From Chitinophagaceae bacterium (GTDB lineage Bacteria; Bacteroidota; Bacteroidia; Chitinophagales; Chitinophagaceae), in contig SAIW01000017.1 in assembly GCA_004028795.1 (NCBI GenBank), positions 51,655-115,654 on the forward strand: a stretch of DNA of 64,000 bases. Reading direction: 5' to 3'. A program made the translations under genes and the position numbers. Under the pieces are notes generated by a model. It worked only from the letters and a program-made list of their open reading frames with translations. It made no database searches and was not told the DNA's origin. Position 1 is the stretch's first letter. Each line of letters opens with the position of its first letter. Of this stretch, positions 28,091 to 37,205 are shown piece after piece.

Positions 28091-29224
28091 ATGCAATCAA
28101 TCTGTAAAAAAATAGTTGCCGCTTTTATCTTTTATCTTTTCACATTTCACTTTGCTACAGCTCAAAAAATCAGCAAGCTTAACTTTTTAAGTGAATATAC
28201 GGTGCCTCATAATCTTCAATTCAAAGGCACTACTGTTGGTGGTTTATCGGGTATTGATTATGATGCAAAAAACAATTTGTATTATATAATAAGTGATGAC
28301 AGAAGTGCTATTAATGCAGCCCGTTATTATACTGCTAAAATTTTCTTTTCGAATAATAAAATAGACAGTGTTGTTTTTGTTGATGTTAAAAATATGCTGC
28401 AGCCTGATGGTAATGTTTATCCTAACAGTAAACAAAACCCGCAACAAACACCGGACCCTGAAGCCATAAGATATAATCCTAAAACAAAACAATTAATATG
28501 GACAAGTGAAGGTGAAAGAATTGTAAGAAAAAAAGATACAGTGCTTGAAAACCCTACTATAACAATCATTTCAACAGATGGTAAGTTTATAGATACATTC
28601 CCTTTACCTGAAAATTTATACATGCATGCTTTTGAGAAAGGGCCAAGGCAAAACGGTGTTTTAGAAGGAGCCACTTTCAGTAAAGATTATAAAACGTTTT
28701 TTGTAAATGTTGAAGAGCCTTTGTATGAAGATGGTGAACGTGCTGATACAAAACCTAACGATTCATGGATACGTTTATTTGCTTTTGATACCAAAACAAA
28801 AAAGAATACTGCACAATATGCTTATCATTTAGAACCTATTGCATACGAAGCAACGCCTGCCAATGAATTTAAAATAAATGGTGTTCCGGATATTTTATGG
28901 TTGAATAAAAATAAGTTCTTGATAATGGAACGTTCTTTCTCAACCGGAAGAATACCCTGTACCATCAAAATTTTTGAGGCAGATATAACCAATGCAACCA
29001 ACATAATTAATAACCCTTCTTTAAAAGAAAATAAATCTTTCACTCCGGCTTATAAAAAGTTATTGCTGAATCTGGATGACTTAGGAGTGTATACAGATAA
29101 TATTGAAGGCATGGTTTTCGGACCTTTATTACCGAATGGTCATAAAACATTACTAATGGTGGCCGATAATAATTTTGCCGCTTTTGAGCAAACACAGTTC
29201 TTTTTATTTGAAGTAATACCTTAA
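28091..29224 (+). CDS. Esterase-like activity of phytase family protein, exported
   Basis: 377 residues with signal peptide ending FATAQ. The body is a predicted beta-propeller with the family landmarks GGLSGIDYDAKNNLYYIISDD, DPEAIRYNP, LEGATFSKDYKTFFVNVEEPLYEDG and DNIEGMVFGPLLPNGHKTLLMVADNN (two motifs joined here by position, about residues 48, 118, 195 and 340). The family (PF13449) is named after phytase-like esterases; the acidic loops bind calcium in relatives. Actual substrate, phosphate ester or other, is not known. It converges with the next gene, the stops being three bases apart. Confidence 0.88.
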   Translation: MQSICKKIVAAFIFYLFTFHFATAQKISKLNFLSEYTVPHNLQFKGTTVGGLSGIDYDAKNNLYYIISDDRSAINAARYYTAKIFFSNNKIDSVVFVDVKNMLQPDGNVYPNSKQNPQQTPDPEAIRYNPKTKQLIWTSEGERIVRKKDTVLENPTITIISTDGKFIDTFPLPENLYMHAFEKGPRQNGVLEGATFSKDYKTFFVNVEEPLYEDGERADTKPNDSWIRLFAFDTKTKKNTAQYAYHLEPIAYEATPANEFKINGVPDILWLNKNKFLIMERSFSTGRIPCTIKIFEADITNATNIINNPSLKENKSFTPAYKKLLLNLDDLGVYTDNIEGMVFGPLLPNGHKTLLMVADNNFAAFEQTQFFLFEVIP

Positions 29225-29227
29225 TAA

Positions 29228-29995
29228 TTACTTGTGTTGCCTGAATAACCATTCTATAATTAATGGATCGCTGTATGCAGCAATCCAGGAAAAATGCCCT
29301 ACTTCAGGATATTGCGTATAACCGGGTTTTGCACCTGCATTAACTAAAGCCTGTAACATTTTTAAAGTAAGATTTGGATTAACTGAGGGGTCTTCTGCAC
29401 CGGTAACAATCCACATAGGAATGTGTGCAGTTTTAGCAGCATAAGATGTATCGCCTGCTCCGCAAACAGGTAACGCAGCAGCAAATAAATGAGGGTATCT
29501 GGCAATTATATCGAATGTTCCGATACCGCCCATAGAAAGCCCTGTTATATAAATGCGATTAGTATCAATCGGAAATTTTTGAACAGTTTCTTTTATTAAT
29601 TCAACCAATAATTCAAATTGTTTGGTGGGTGTTGGTTTTAATGTAAGGTCCGGAAAATTACTATTTCCCCATGATTGGTTCGCAGGGCATTGCGGTGCAA
29701 TAACAAATGCAGGATGCATTTTCAAATTATAGTCAGTTGCAAAATTGGTTACTCCCCATTTTAATTGTGCTTCATTATCGTTACCTCTTTCTCCTGACCC
29801 ATGTAAAAAAATAACTAAAGGATATTTTCTGCTTCTATTGGCATCGGGAAAAAGAAATCGATACAATAAACTATCGCCTGACTGATTTTTATATTTATTA
29901 TAGCTGAACAAATTTGCTTGTGCGTAAATGGTATTCTCAAAACAGCAGAAGGTGGTAATGCTGATGAAAACGATAATGACTTTAAGTATTTTCAT
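29228..29995 (-). CDS. Secreted alpha/beta hydrolase (carboxylesterase/prolyl-oligopeptidase-like)
   Basis: 255 residues with an N-terminal signal (MKILKVIIVFISITTFCCF..., cleavage near IYAQ). The fold is that of small secreted esterases: HGSGERG forms the oxyanion-hole loop, GLSMGG carries the nucleophile Ser, the acid lies in TGAEDPSV and the His in VGHFSW. The layout matches PHB-depolymerase/dienelactone-hydrolase-like proteins annotated in Bacteroidota as phospholipase or carbohydrate esterase. The triad is intact, in contrast to the AXE1-like protein 7 kb away. Substrate is unknown. Confidence 0.88.
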   Translation of the reverse strand: MKILKVIIVFISITTFCCFENTIYAQANLFSYNKYKNQSGDSLLYRFLFPDANRSRKYPLVIFLHGSGERGNDNEAQLKWGVTNFATDYNLKMHPAFVIAPQCPANQSWGNSNFPDLTLKPTPTKQFELLVELIKETVQKFPIDTNRIYITGLSMGGIGTFDIIARYPHLFAAALPVCGAGDTSYAAKTAHIPMWIVTGAEDPSVNPNLTLKMLQALVNAGAKPGYTQYPEVGHFSWIAAYSDPLIIEWLFRQHK

Positions 29996-30047
29996 ATAAA
30001 CAATTTAAATTAAATTTAGCGATATAATTTTACAATGCATGAAAAAC

Positions 30048-30076
30048 AAAAGCCTTCGAAAAAATCGAAGGCTTTT
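30048..30076 (-). terminator. Rho-independent terminator of the transketolase gene
   Basis: AAAAGCCTTCGA (30048-30059) and TCGAAGGCTTTT (30065-30076) are perfect 12-bp arms. Read on the minus strand the stem runs into TTTTGTTTTT, which suits the gene ending at 30099. Confidence 0.9.
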
Positions 30077-30098
30077 GTTTGCGAATCAAATTCAATAT

Positions 30099-31061
30099 TT
30101 ATTTTCTTGCCAATACTTTTTCTGCTGCTTCAACAATATACGGTGTATCTAAACCATACTTAGTTAACAATTGTGTGGGTGTTCCGCTTTCACCAAAAGT
30201 ATCTTTTGTACCAATATATTCAATAGGTATTGGTAAATGTTTGGCTGCCACCTGTGCAATGCTGTCTCCTAATCCGCCAATAATATTATGTTCTTCAACA
30301 GTAACAGCACATTTTGTTTTTTTGATAGAATTCAAAACAGCTTCTTCATCCAATGGTTTAATAGTATGAATATTAATTACTTCAACACTAATTCCTTTTT
30401 CTTCTAAAATCCTTCCTGCTTCAATAGCTTTCCAAACCATATGGCCGCAGGCAAAAATGGAAATATCTGTTCCTTCACTCAATTGTTGTGCTTTACCAAT
30501 TACAAAATCGCTGCCGTCTTCTTTTGTAAAGTTGGGCCATTTAGGTCTGCCGAAGCGTAAGTAAACCGGACCTTGATAAGAGGCAATCGCTTTTGTTGCA
30601 GCTTTTGTTTGATTAAAATCGCAGGGAACAATTACCGTCATGCCCGGCAACATTTTCATTAAGCCTATATCTTCTAAAATCTGATGTGTTGCACCATCTT
30701 CACCTAAAGTTAAACCTGCATGGCTGGCACAGATTTTTACATTTTTGTTGCTGTATGCAACGCTTTGACGAATCTGATCGTACACTCTTCCTGTACTGAA
30801 GTTGGCAAAAGTGGTTGTATAAGGAATATGACCGCCGATTGTTAAACCGGCAGCTATACCAATCATATTAGCTTCTGCAATACCGCATTGCACATAGCGT
30901 TCAGGAAATTCTTTAATGAACGGAGCAATCTTCATTGAGCCGGCTAGGTCAGCAGTTAATACCACAACTTTATCGTTAGCCTTACCGATTTCATAGATGC
31001 CTTCACCAAAACCACCACGTGTTTCTTTCTCATTTAACACTTGAATATCTTTCAATGCCAT
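30099..31061 (-). CDS. Transketolase, C-terminal subunit (split type)
   Basis: 320 residues corresponding to the pyrimidine-binding and C-terminal domains of transketolase. Visible are LTADLAGSMKIAPFIKEFP, the catalytic-face Glu in QCGIAEANMIGIAAG, TFANFSTGRVYDQIRQSVAY, and the C-terminal domain with AVTVEEHNIIGGLG. The thiamine-diphosphate domain (normally about 280 residues with the GDG...N motif) is absent, and no such gene lies in the window. Split transketolases are common in several phyla and need both subunits for the pentose-phosphate reaction. The upstream neighbour is a membrane glycosyltransferase, so this subunit is transcribed apart from its partner. Confidence 0.9.
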   Translation of the reverse strand: MALKDIQVLNEKETRGGFGEGIYEIGKANDKVVVLTADLAGSMKIAPFIKEFPERYVQCGIAEANMIGIAAGLTIGGHIPYTTTFANFSTGRVYDQIRQSVAYSNKNVKICASHAGLTLGEDGATHQILEDIGLMKMLPGMTVIVPCDFNQTKAATKAIASYQGPVYLRFGRPKWPNFTKEDGSDFVIGKAQQLSEGTDISIFACGHMVWKAIEAGRILEEKGISVEVINIHTIKPLDEEAVLNSIKKTKCAVTVEEHNIIGGLGDSIAQVAAKHLPIPIEYIGTKDTFGESGTPTQLLTKYGLDTPYIVEAAEKVLARK

Positions 31062-31132
31062 ATTGTAAAAATTTGTGGTGCAAAGTAAAGGAAATTGAAA
31101 GGAATTAAGCCTTTTGATATTTTATTAAAAGG

Positions 31133-34100
31133 CTAAGTAGCAGCTGTAACTGTTACATCTTTTACATTACCTGTTCTTTTTAAAACGCCCCAGTACTGCA
31201 GCTCGCCTTTAATGGCTCTTCGAATGGCTCTGAATAAAACCACCATCATTAACCAACGATAAATTAACCGTTGCGGAATTAACCAAATGAGTTTCCAGGG
31301 TTTTTCTTTTTCAAACAAAAATGCTAACCCTGCTATTAATGCATCTACCGCTAAAAAGATTAGATAGTAGTTTATTATTTGTGAACGGTTTTCTGTAAGT
31401 AAACCGAAAAGCATTAATACATCTCCTAAAGGTGAGAAAATCGGAATAATGTATTTGAACAATAGAATATCGGGCAAAGCAATCCATGCCAATGCTTTAT
31501 ATCTGTTTACAAACAAAGCATCTTTATGTTTCCAGAAAGTTTGCATTACACCGAAAATCCAACGGAAGCGTTGTTTAAAAAATTGTTTTAAACTTTCCGG
31601 TGCTTCGGTAAATGCAACGGCTTTAGGTTCGTTAGCAACAACATAACCTGCTTTTAAAATGCGAATAGTTATATCGCAATCTTCTGCCAATGTATCGCTG
31701 GTAAAGCCTTCTGCATCTTCAATAGCCTGCTTTTTAAATGCTCCTATTGCACCGGGAATAACAGTTATGGCATTTACATAAGCAAAAGCTTTTCTATCAA
31801 AATTCTGGCTGGTTGTATATTCTATACTTTGCCATTTGGTTAGCATATTAACTTCATTACCAACTCTTACAACACCTGCAACCGCTCCGATATTTTCATT
31901 GCCTGCCAAAAGAAAATTTCGCATTAACATGCTTATAGCATCTTTTGCTAATTTAGTATCTGCATCTATACAAACAACGTATGCTGCATCGGTTTGTGCA
32001 ATACCATAATTTAAAGCAGAAGCTTTGCCGCCATTAGGTTTGGTATATACTTTTACTAAGTTATTATTGGCAAAAGCATTTGTTACATTTTGGTAAGTAT
32101 TGTCTTTACTGCCATCATCAACAAAAATGATATTGAAGTTGGGATAGTTACACTTTAATAAATTTTGTAATGAGCTAACAGCGTTAATTTCTTCGTTATA
32201 GGCTGGAACAATGATAGAAACTAAAGGATAGTTGGTAATTGTATTGGTTAAAAAAGAGGCATTTAACTTTTTTTCTTTTCTTTTTTGAAGAAGGGCTAAA
32301 AAGCCTAATATGATTAACCGTAATGAACTAACAATTAAAAAGGTTAGAAAGAGCGAATAAAAAGTTTGACCAAACCAATAAATTAATTCCGCTAAAAACA
32401 CATTAAACCTAAACAAAACATAACCACTATTGGTTGGCACAGGTGGCATTACATCATCAGGTTTTTTATTAAGCAAGTTGGCTATAGTAACAAATTGGTA
32501 TCCTTTTGCCTGAAAGTATCTTATAATTTTTCCTGTTGCTGCTACTGTTGCACTTCTATTGCCACCTGCATCGTGCAATAAAATAATATGTGTTTCTCCC
32601 TCCTGATCATCAACATTAATTCTTTTATCAAAGGCTTTAATAATTCTGTTTAAAATAGTATCTCCATTCATTGTTGGTACAGCCTCTTTTTCCCAATCAT
32701 TAGGGTCCAAACTTTCGCCGATAGTTAAATAATTTCGCTGTCTGCTTAAAGCAATGGGTACCATTTCTTCTCGAGCTTCGGGATCACTATCTGCATTAAA
32801 AGGAGCCCTGAATAAATACGTACTATGACCCGTTATGCATTCTATCAAAAGCCTTGTGGCATCCATCTCAAACAAGGCCCGTTGTTTGCCAACTTCTGCC
32901 ATATTGGGATGAGAGAATGTATGATTACCTATTTCATGCCCTTCTCTATAAATTCTTTTTACTAAAGGAATATTATTTTCTGCATTGAAGCCTACCACAA
33001 AAAATGCAGCAGGTACATGATACTTAGAGAGTGTGTCTAAAATTTGCCTGGTATATAAAGGGTCAGGCCCATCATCAAAAGTCAATACTAATTTTTTTTG
33101 TAATGTACTACCCCATTTTTTTACAACATATGTTGATGGCAAAGTGTCGTATCGTTCTTCACTAATCAACATATCAACAGTATCTATTTCAGGAGTTATA
33201 CGACCATCTGCGGGAGTAGAAATCATTTCTAAAATTTCTCCTTCTTCTTGATAATCTACATCTTCGGTACCATCAACATCACTGAAATCTTTAAAGTTGA
33301 AAGTTTTTAATGCCTGCCTTGTCATCGGCTTATTATAAAAATCCCACAATCTGGTGTCTTCACTACCTAAACGCCAAATTGCTGTTCCTGCCAATTGATA
33401 TTCTGTTGCAAAACGAAGTGTATTAAAATTGGTTGCGGCATCTGTAAAGTGTACTTCGTGCATATTATCATTACCATCGTAATAACTGTAATGAAGATTA
33501 TAAGTATCATTATCAAAATCAACTACTGCCTGGCTTTCTCTTGCAGTAACCAATGCCTGCTGATAAGTAATTATTTTATGTTTTTTATGGTCTTTTATGT
33601 TCCAGTCATAACCATAGGCTGCTAAGTTTAAAACTATTTTTGAAGCAGGAACATGGTTGGCCATATTATCAACCGCTGCTTCTATCCATTTCTGGCTGCT
33701 GATAGGGCCGGGCTTTGTATCTTCTGAATGTTCGTCGTAAGCCATTAAAAAAAGATAGTCGTTGTATTTATTCAACTCAGCATAATCATAATCTTCATTA
33801 AAAGGAGAAACATTTTGTGTAACCAATAAACCTTCTGCATGTAAGGTTTCATATAATTTTTTTTGAAACTTGGTTAACACTTCATTTTTTGTTTCTACCA
33901 ATTCTTCAAAATCAACATTCAATCCGGCAAAATCGTATTGCTTTAAAACCTTAACAACATCGTTTATTAAGCGGGCTGATTTTTTTTCATCTGTCATTAT
34001 TCTATGTAAAGCAGCACCGTTAAAACCTTTATCAATTTCATTATAGTTAGAAAGCATCGGCATAACCTTAACGCCTGATGCTTTAATAAATTTATAGGCT

Positions 34101-34600
34101 TTGTCATTCTCATCAAATCTGGTATATAAAGTATCTGAATTAGGGTTAATGAATAACCATTCTGGTAATACCAGATTTAGTTTTGAAATATTTCTTTTAA
34201 GTGAAAAAAGAGATTGTGGATCCCATGCAACATAGAATGCAGCACGTATGCCTAAGCTATCACTGAAGTAAGGGGAGTTAGATAAATCAAGTTTATTATT
34301 CTGCCCGCAACCTTGCCCTTTTGCCCATTTATTCTGAATAAATTTTCTGATACCTCTGTATTGCCTGCCCAAATTACTTTCACGATATGATGGAATTTCT
34401 GAGGTTAGTACTTTTTTAATAGCCTTGTCTTCAACAGGTATATCATTATAGTTCTTTGTGTTAGCCTCATTTTTAACAGCAATTATAAAAAAGATAACTG
34501 CAACAATACCAAACACACTCAACATGCGTAACGCCCATTTATAGCGTTGCCAGCGTGTAGGTTTATTTGTTTGAAATATTTGTGTAGAATGTATACTCAT
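31133..34600 (-). CDS. GH18-polysaccharide deacetylase-GT2 fusion membrane protein
   Basis: 1155 residues. An N-terminal membrane anchor (about 25-43) is followed by a GH18-type domain (about 115-430; FAGLNVDFEEL carries the catalytic Glu, LFLMAYDEH the conserved MxYD). A CE4/NodB deacetylase comes next (about 500-720; TFDDGPD, NHTFSH, LFRAPF, DPNDWE and LLHDAGG all present). After another membrane helix there is a processive GT2 domain (about 780-1060; VDDGS, CIDADT, LAEDCD, KQRFRW) and C-terminal helices. The GT2 part resembles PgaC/NodC/chitin-synthase-type enzymes that polymerise N-acetylglucosamine; the other domains would deacetylate and cut the chain outside. The combination mirrors PgaB plus PgaC in one polypeptide. 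The polymer identity is inference. Confidence 0.9.
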   Translation of the reverse strand: MSIHSTQIFQTNKPTRWQRYKWALRMLSVFGIVAVIFFIIAVKNEANTKNYNDIPVEDKAIKKVLTSEIPSYRESNLGRQYRGIRKFIQNKWAKGQGCGQNNKLDLSNSPYFSDSLGIRAAFYVAWDPQSLFSLKRNISKLNLVLPEWLFINPNSDTLYTRFDENDKAYKFIKASGVKVMPMLSNYNEIDKGFNGAALHRIMTDEKKSARLINDVVKVLKQYDFAGLNVDFEELVETKNEVLTKFQKKLYETLHAEGLLVTQNVSPFNEDYDYAELNKYNDYLFLMAYDEHSEDTKPGPISSQKWIEAAVDNMANHVPASKIVLNLAAYGYDWNIKDHKKHKIITYQQALVTARESQAVVDFDNDTYNLHYSYYDGNDNMHEVHFTDAATNFNTLRFATEYQLAGTAIWRLGSEDTRLWDFYNKPMTRQALKTFNFKDFSDVDGTEDVDYQEEGEILEMISTPADGRITPEIDTVDMLISEERYDTLPSTYVVKKWGSTLQKKLVLTFDDGPDPLYTRQILDTLSKYHVPAAFFVVGFNAENNIPLVKRIYREGHEIGNHTFSHPNMAEVGKQRALFEMDATRLLIECITGHSTYLFRAPFNADSDPEAREEMVPIALSRQRNYLTIGESLDPNDWEKEAVPTMNGDTILNRIIKAFDKRINVDDQEGETHIILLHDAGGNRSATVAATGKIIRYFQAKGYQFVTIANLLNKKPDDVMPPVPTNSGYVLFRFNVFLAELIYWFGQTFYSLFLTFLIVSSLRLIILGFLALLQKRKEKKLNASFLTNTITNYPLVSIIVPAYNEEINAVSSLQNLLKCNYPNFNIIFVDDGSKDNTYQNVTNAFANNNLVKVYTKPNGGKASALNYGIAQTDAAYVVCIDADTKLAKDAISMLMRNFLLAGNENIGAVAGVVRVGNEVNMLTKWQSIEYTTSQNFDRKAFAYVNAITVIPGAIGAFKKQAIEDAEGFTSDTLAEDCDITIRILKAGYVVANEPKAVAFTEAPESLKQFFKQRFRWIFGVMQTFWKHKDALFVNRYKALAWIALPDILLFKYIIPIFSPLGDVLMLFGLLTENRSQIINYYLIFLAVDALIAGLAFLFEKEKPWKLIWLIPQRLIYRWLMMVVLFRAIRRAIKGELQYWGVLKRTGNVKDVTVTAAT

Positions 34601-34616
34601 GCAGCGTTATGGCTTG

Positions 34617-34644
34617 CAAAGATGATGCAGTTATTTGAATGCAA
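34617..34644 (-). promoter_or_regulatory. Promoter of the GH18-CE4-GT2 gene
   Basis: Read on the minus strand: TTG (34644-34642), 17 bases, then CATCTTTG (34624-34617), one mismatch from TAnnTTTG, followed by GC. The same CATCTTTGC form and 17-base spacing occur upstream of 59194. Confidence 0.6.
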
Positions 34645-34727
34645 AATACTATGCTGCAACAAAATGCGTTAAAAAAAAGTAATAAAAATTAAATTTGTCC
34701 TCTTAACCCTGTATCAAACACCTTAAT

Positions 34728-37148
34728 GTGAAGAATTTTTTCAAGCAGTACTTAAACATAACAATTGCATTTATCATTACTATTTGCCTCATTAGGGTTT
34801 ATGAATATTTTTTTATAGCAGCCCATTTATTTGTTAATCATCCTTTTTTATTTGAAATAAGCGGTTGGTTGTACGATGTATGGTTTTGTTTAATTTATAC
34901 AACAGTCGCCCTTGCACCTGCAATGCTTTTAGCATTAATACATAAAAAAGCAGGGCTTGTGTTTGCCCATGCATTAAATGTTATTGCCATTATAATGTAC
35001 GTTAGTTTGTTAATTGTTTTTTCTGAACGCAACGTACCTTTTGATCATGAGTTTTTTACAAGAAGCAGTAAAGACTCATGGCTTACCACCAAACAAATGA
35101 TGACAAGTGGTTTTAAGCTTTACATTCCGTTCATCATTTATATTAGCTTCTATTTTCTTTTTTATAAAACCGTTATTAAAGGAAAAGTTTTCAGAAAAGT
35201 TTTTATAAAAACTGCAGCGGTTTTAATGTTGCTCTCTGTTTGCTTTATAAAATTTGCAAACCCTTCTGCCGATTGGTTTGCACAGGCAACGGGTTATTAT
35301 TTAACCAGCAATAAGTTTAGTTATTGGGTGAAAGACAGCTACGAATATTTTATAACAAAAGATAAATTTAATGCCGGCACATTAACAACTGAACAGTTAT
35401 CAGAAGCCATTAATTTCTATCAGCAAAATCAACCTTTTGAATTTACAAGCAAAGAATATCCTTTATTACATAAAGAGGAAGGCAAAGATGTTTTAGGAAA
35501 TTTCTTCAACTTAAATCCTGACACGCCGCCTAATATCGTATTAATTGTTTCAGAAGGTTTGTCAAAAGATTTCAGCGGCGAAAATGCTTACGCCACCAGC
35601 TTTACACCTTTTTTAGATTCTCTTTCTAAACATAGTTTAACATGGGATAATTTTTTAAGTACTGCACCCGGCACTTTTGCTGCTCATCCTTCTATTACAG
35701 GTTCATTGCCTTATGGCAAAAGAGGTTTTTCTATTATGAATGTTATGCCCGAACATTTATCACTTACCAAAATTTTAAGAGCCGATGGTTATACTGCTAA
35801 TTTTATGGTTGGCTTTAATACAGACTTTGATAATATGGGCGGATACATTCGAGCTCAGGGAACAGATTTTATATTAAATCAATATCCATCAAAGTATAAA
35901 GAAATGGGCGTTGGCAGCGAAGGGTGGAGTATGGGTTACCCGGATGATGCTTTATTTGCAAGAAGTTTTGAAGTGATGGATTCAATACCTCATCAACCTT
36001 ACTTCAACATTTATCATACTGCTACTACGCACATGCCTTATTTGTTTGAACAGAAGCCGGCATACGATAAACTGTTTGATGAAAAATTGAAAACATTAAA
36101 TGTAACACCGCAAATAAGAAAGACATTAAAAGAAACAAAAACGGTTTTGGTTACTTATCTGTTTAGCGATGATTGCATAAAAAAGTTTTTTAAACAATAC
36201 GCTAAACGTGCTGAGTATAACAATACTATTTTTATTATTACCGGCGACCACCATATCGGCTCATTCCCTATTACCGGGCAGATAGATGATTATCATGTAC
36301 CGTTAATTATTTATTCCCCCATGTTGAAGGCACCGAGAAAAATGTTATCTGTTAATTCTCATTTGAATCTTGCTCCAACACTTAGTTCATTGATTTTAAA
36401 AAATTATAACCAATTGCCTTATCATCCGCAGGAAGTGCATTGGTTAGGAGCTGAAATGGACACTGCCACTACATTTCGCAATATTCAATCAATGCCGTTT
36501 ATGCAATGGGGCAGAGAGATAAACGATTATTTGTACAAAAATTATTTCATAACAGACGGGCAGTTGTATAAAATATTACCGAATCTTTTTTTAGAAAAAA
36601 TTAAGAACGATTCAGTCAAAAATTTTATTGAAAAACTACGTACCAACTTTTTAACTATTAATTCTTATGTGTGCGATAACAATAAAATTTTTCCTGCAAC
36701 ATTAGCTACAGCTATAGGCAATAAAAAGTTATTGGTTGATTATGCAGATACGGCAACTAAAAGATACTTCACTTATTTACCTGACACGATGTTAATGAGT
36801 GATTATAAAGTACCGAAAGAATACAAATACTTATATGTTGAAGCTACTGCCGATGTTAACCTTCCTGCTAAAGAACAGGATTTACACCCAACTTTTCGTT
36901 TTGCGTTAATTGACAACCAGGTTAAAACACGTAATTATTTATACTGGAGTAAAAGAGATATTGCTACGTTGAGTAAGGGAGATTTTATAATGCGTGAATG
37001 GAACAGCGTTAGCACCAACGACATGTTTACATTAGATGATTATAAAAAAGTAAATAATCTTGTTTTTAGTGTGGCTTTGTATACAGATTCTGTTCCTATT
37101 AATTTACAGATACGGAATTTGAGGGTGAAGATTTACGGAGTGAAATAG
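34728..37148 (+). CDS. LTA-synthase-like sulfatase-family membrane protein (MdoB-like phosphoglycerol transferase)
   Basis: 806 residues from a GTG start (the ATG two bases earlier is out of frame and meets TGA at once). Five predicted membrane helices occupy residues 1-180, then an alkaline-phosphatase/sulfatase domain from about 260. Metal-site motifs: Glu in LIVSEGLS, the catalytic Thr in STAPGTFAAHPSITG, and TGDHHIGSFP for the last ligands. This is the LtaS/MdoB layout, which transfers phosphoglycerol or phosphoethanolamine to envelope glycans or lipids. About 170 extra C-terminal residues of unknown fold follow. It is divergent from the polysaccharide-synthase fusion, so a shared role in envelope glycans is possible. 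Confidence 0.85.
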   Translation: MKNFFKQYLNITIAFIITICLIRVYEYFFIAAHLFVNHPFLFEISGWLYDVWFCLIYTTVALAPAMLLALIHKKAGLVFAHALNVIAIIMYVSLLIVFSERNVPFDHEFFTRSSKDSWLTTKQMMTSGFKLYIPFIIYISFYFLFYKTVIKGKVFRKVFIKTAAVLMLLSVCFIKFANPSADWFAQATGYYLTSNKFSYWVKDSYEYFITKDKFNAGTLTTEQLSEAINFYQQNQPFEFTSKEYPLLHKEEGKDVLGNFFNLNPDTPPNIVLIVSEGLSKDFSGENAYATSFTPFLDSLSKHSLTWDNFLSTAPGTFAAHPSITGSLPYGKRGFSIMNVMPEHLSLTKILRADGYTANFMVGFNTDFDNMGGYIRAQGTDFILNQYPSKYKEMGVGSEGWSMGYPDDALFARSFEVMDSIPHQPYFNIYHTATTHMPYLFEQKPAYDKLFDEKLKTLNVTPQIRKTLKETKTVLVTYLFSDDCIKKFFKQYAKRAEYNNTIFIITGDHHIGSFPITGQIDDYHVPLIIYSPMLKAPRKMLSVNSHLNLAPTLSSLILKNYNQLPYHPQEVHWLGAEMDTATTFRNIQSMPFMQWGREINDYLYKNYFITDGQLYKILPNLFLEKIKNDSVKNFIEKLRTNFLTINSYVCDNNKIFPATLATAIGNKKLLVDYADTATKRYFTYLPDTMLMSDYKVPKEYKYLYVEATADVNLPAKEQDLHPTFRFALIDNQVKTRNYLYWSKRDIATLSKGDFIMREWNSVSTNDMFTLDDYKKVNNLVFSVALYTDSVPINLQIRNLRVKIYGVK

Positions 37149-37155
37149 TTATAAT

Positions 37156-37185
37156 CAAACCGCCCCGCAATTGCGGGGCAGTTTG
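37156..37185. terminator. Bidirectional terminator between convergent genes
   Basis: GCCCCGC (37162-37168) and GCGGGGC (37173-37179) enclose AATT and make an 18-bp perfect palindrome, extended by CAAAC/GTTTG after one mismatch. GC-rich in an AT-rich region, it sits between the LtaS-like gene and carB, which converge. Confidence 0.88.
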
Positions 37186-37205
37186 GTATACTTTAAGAAA
37201 AATTA

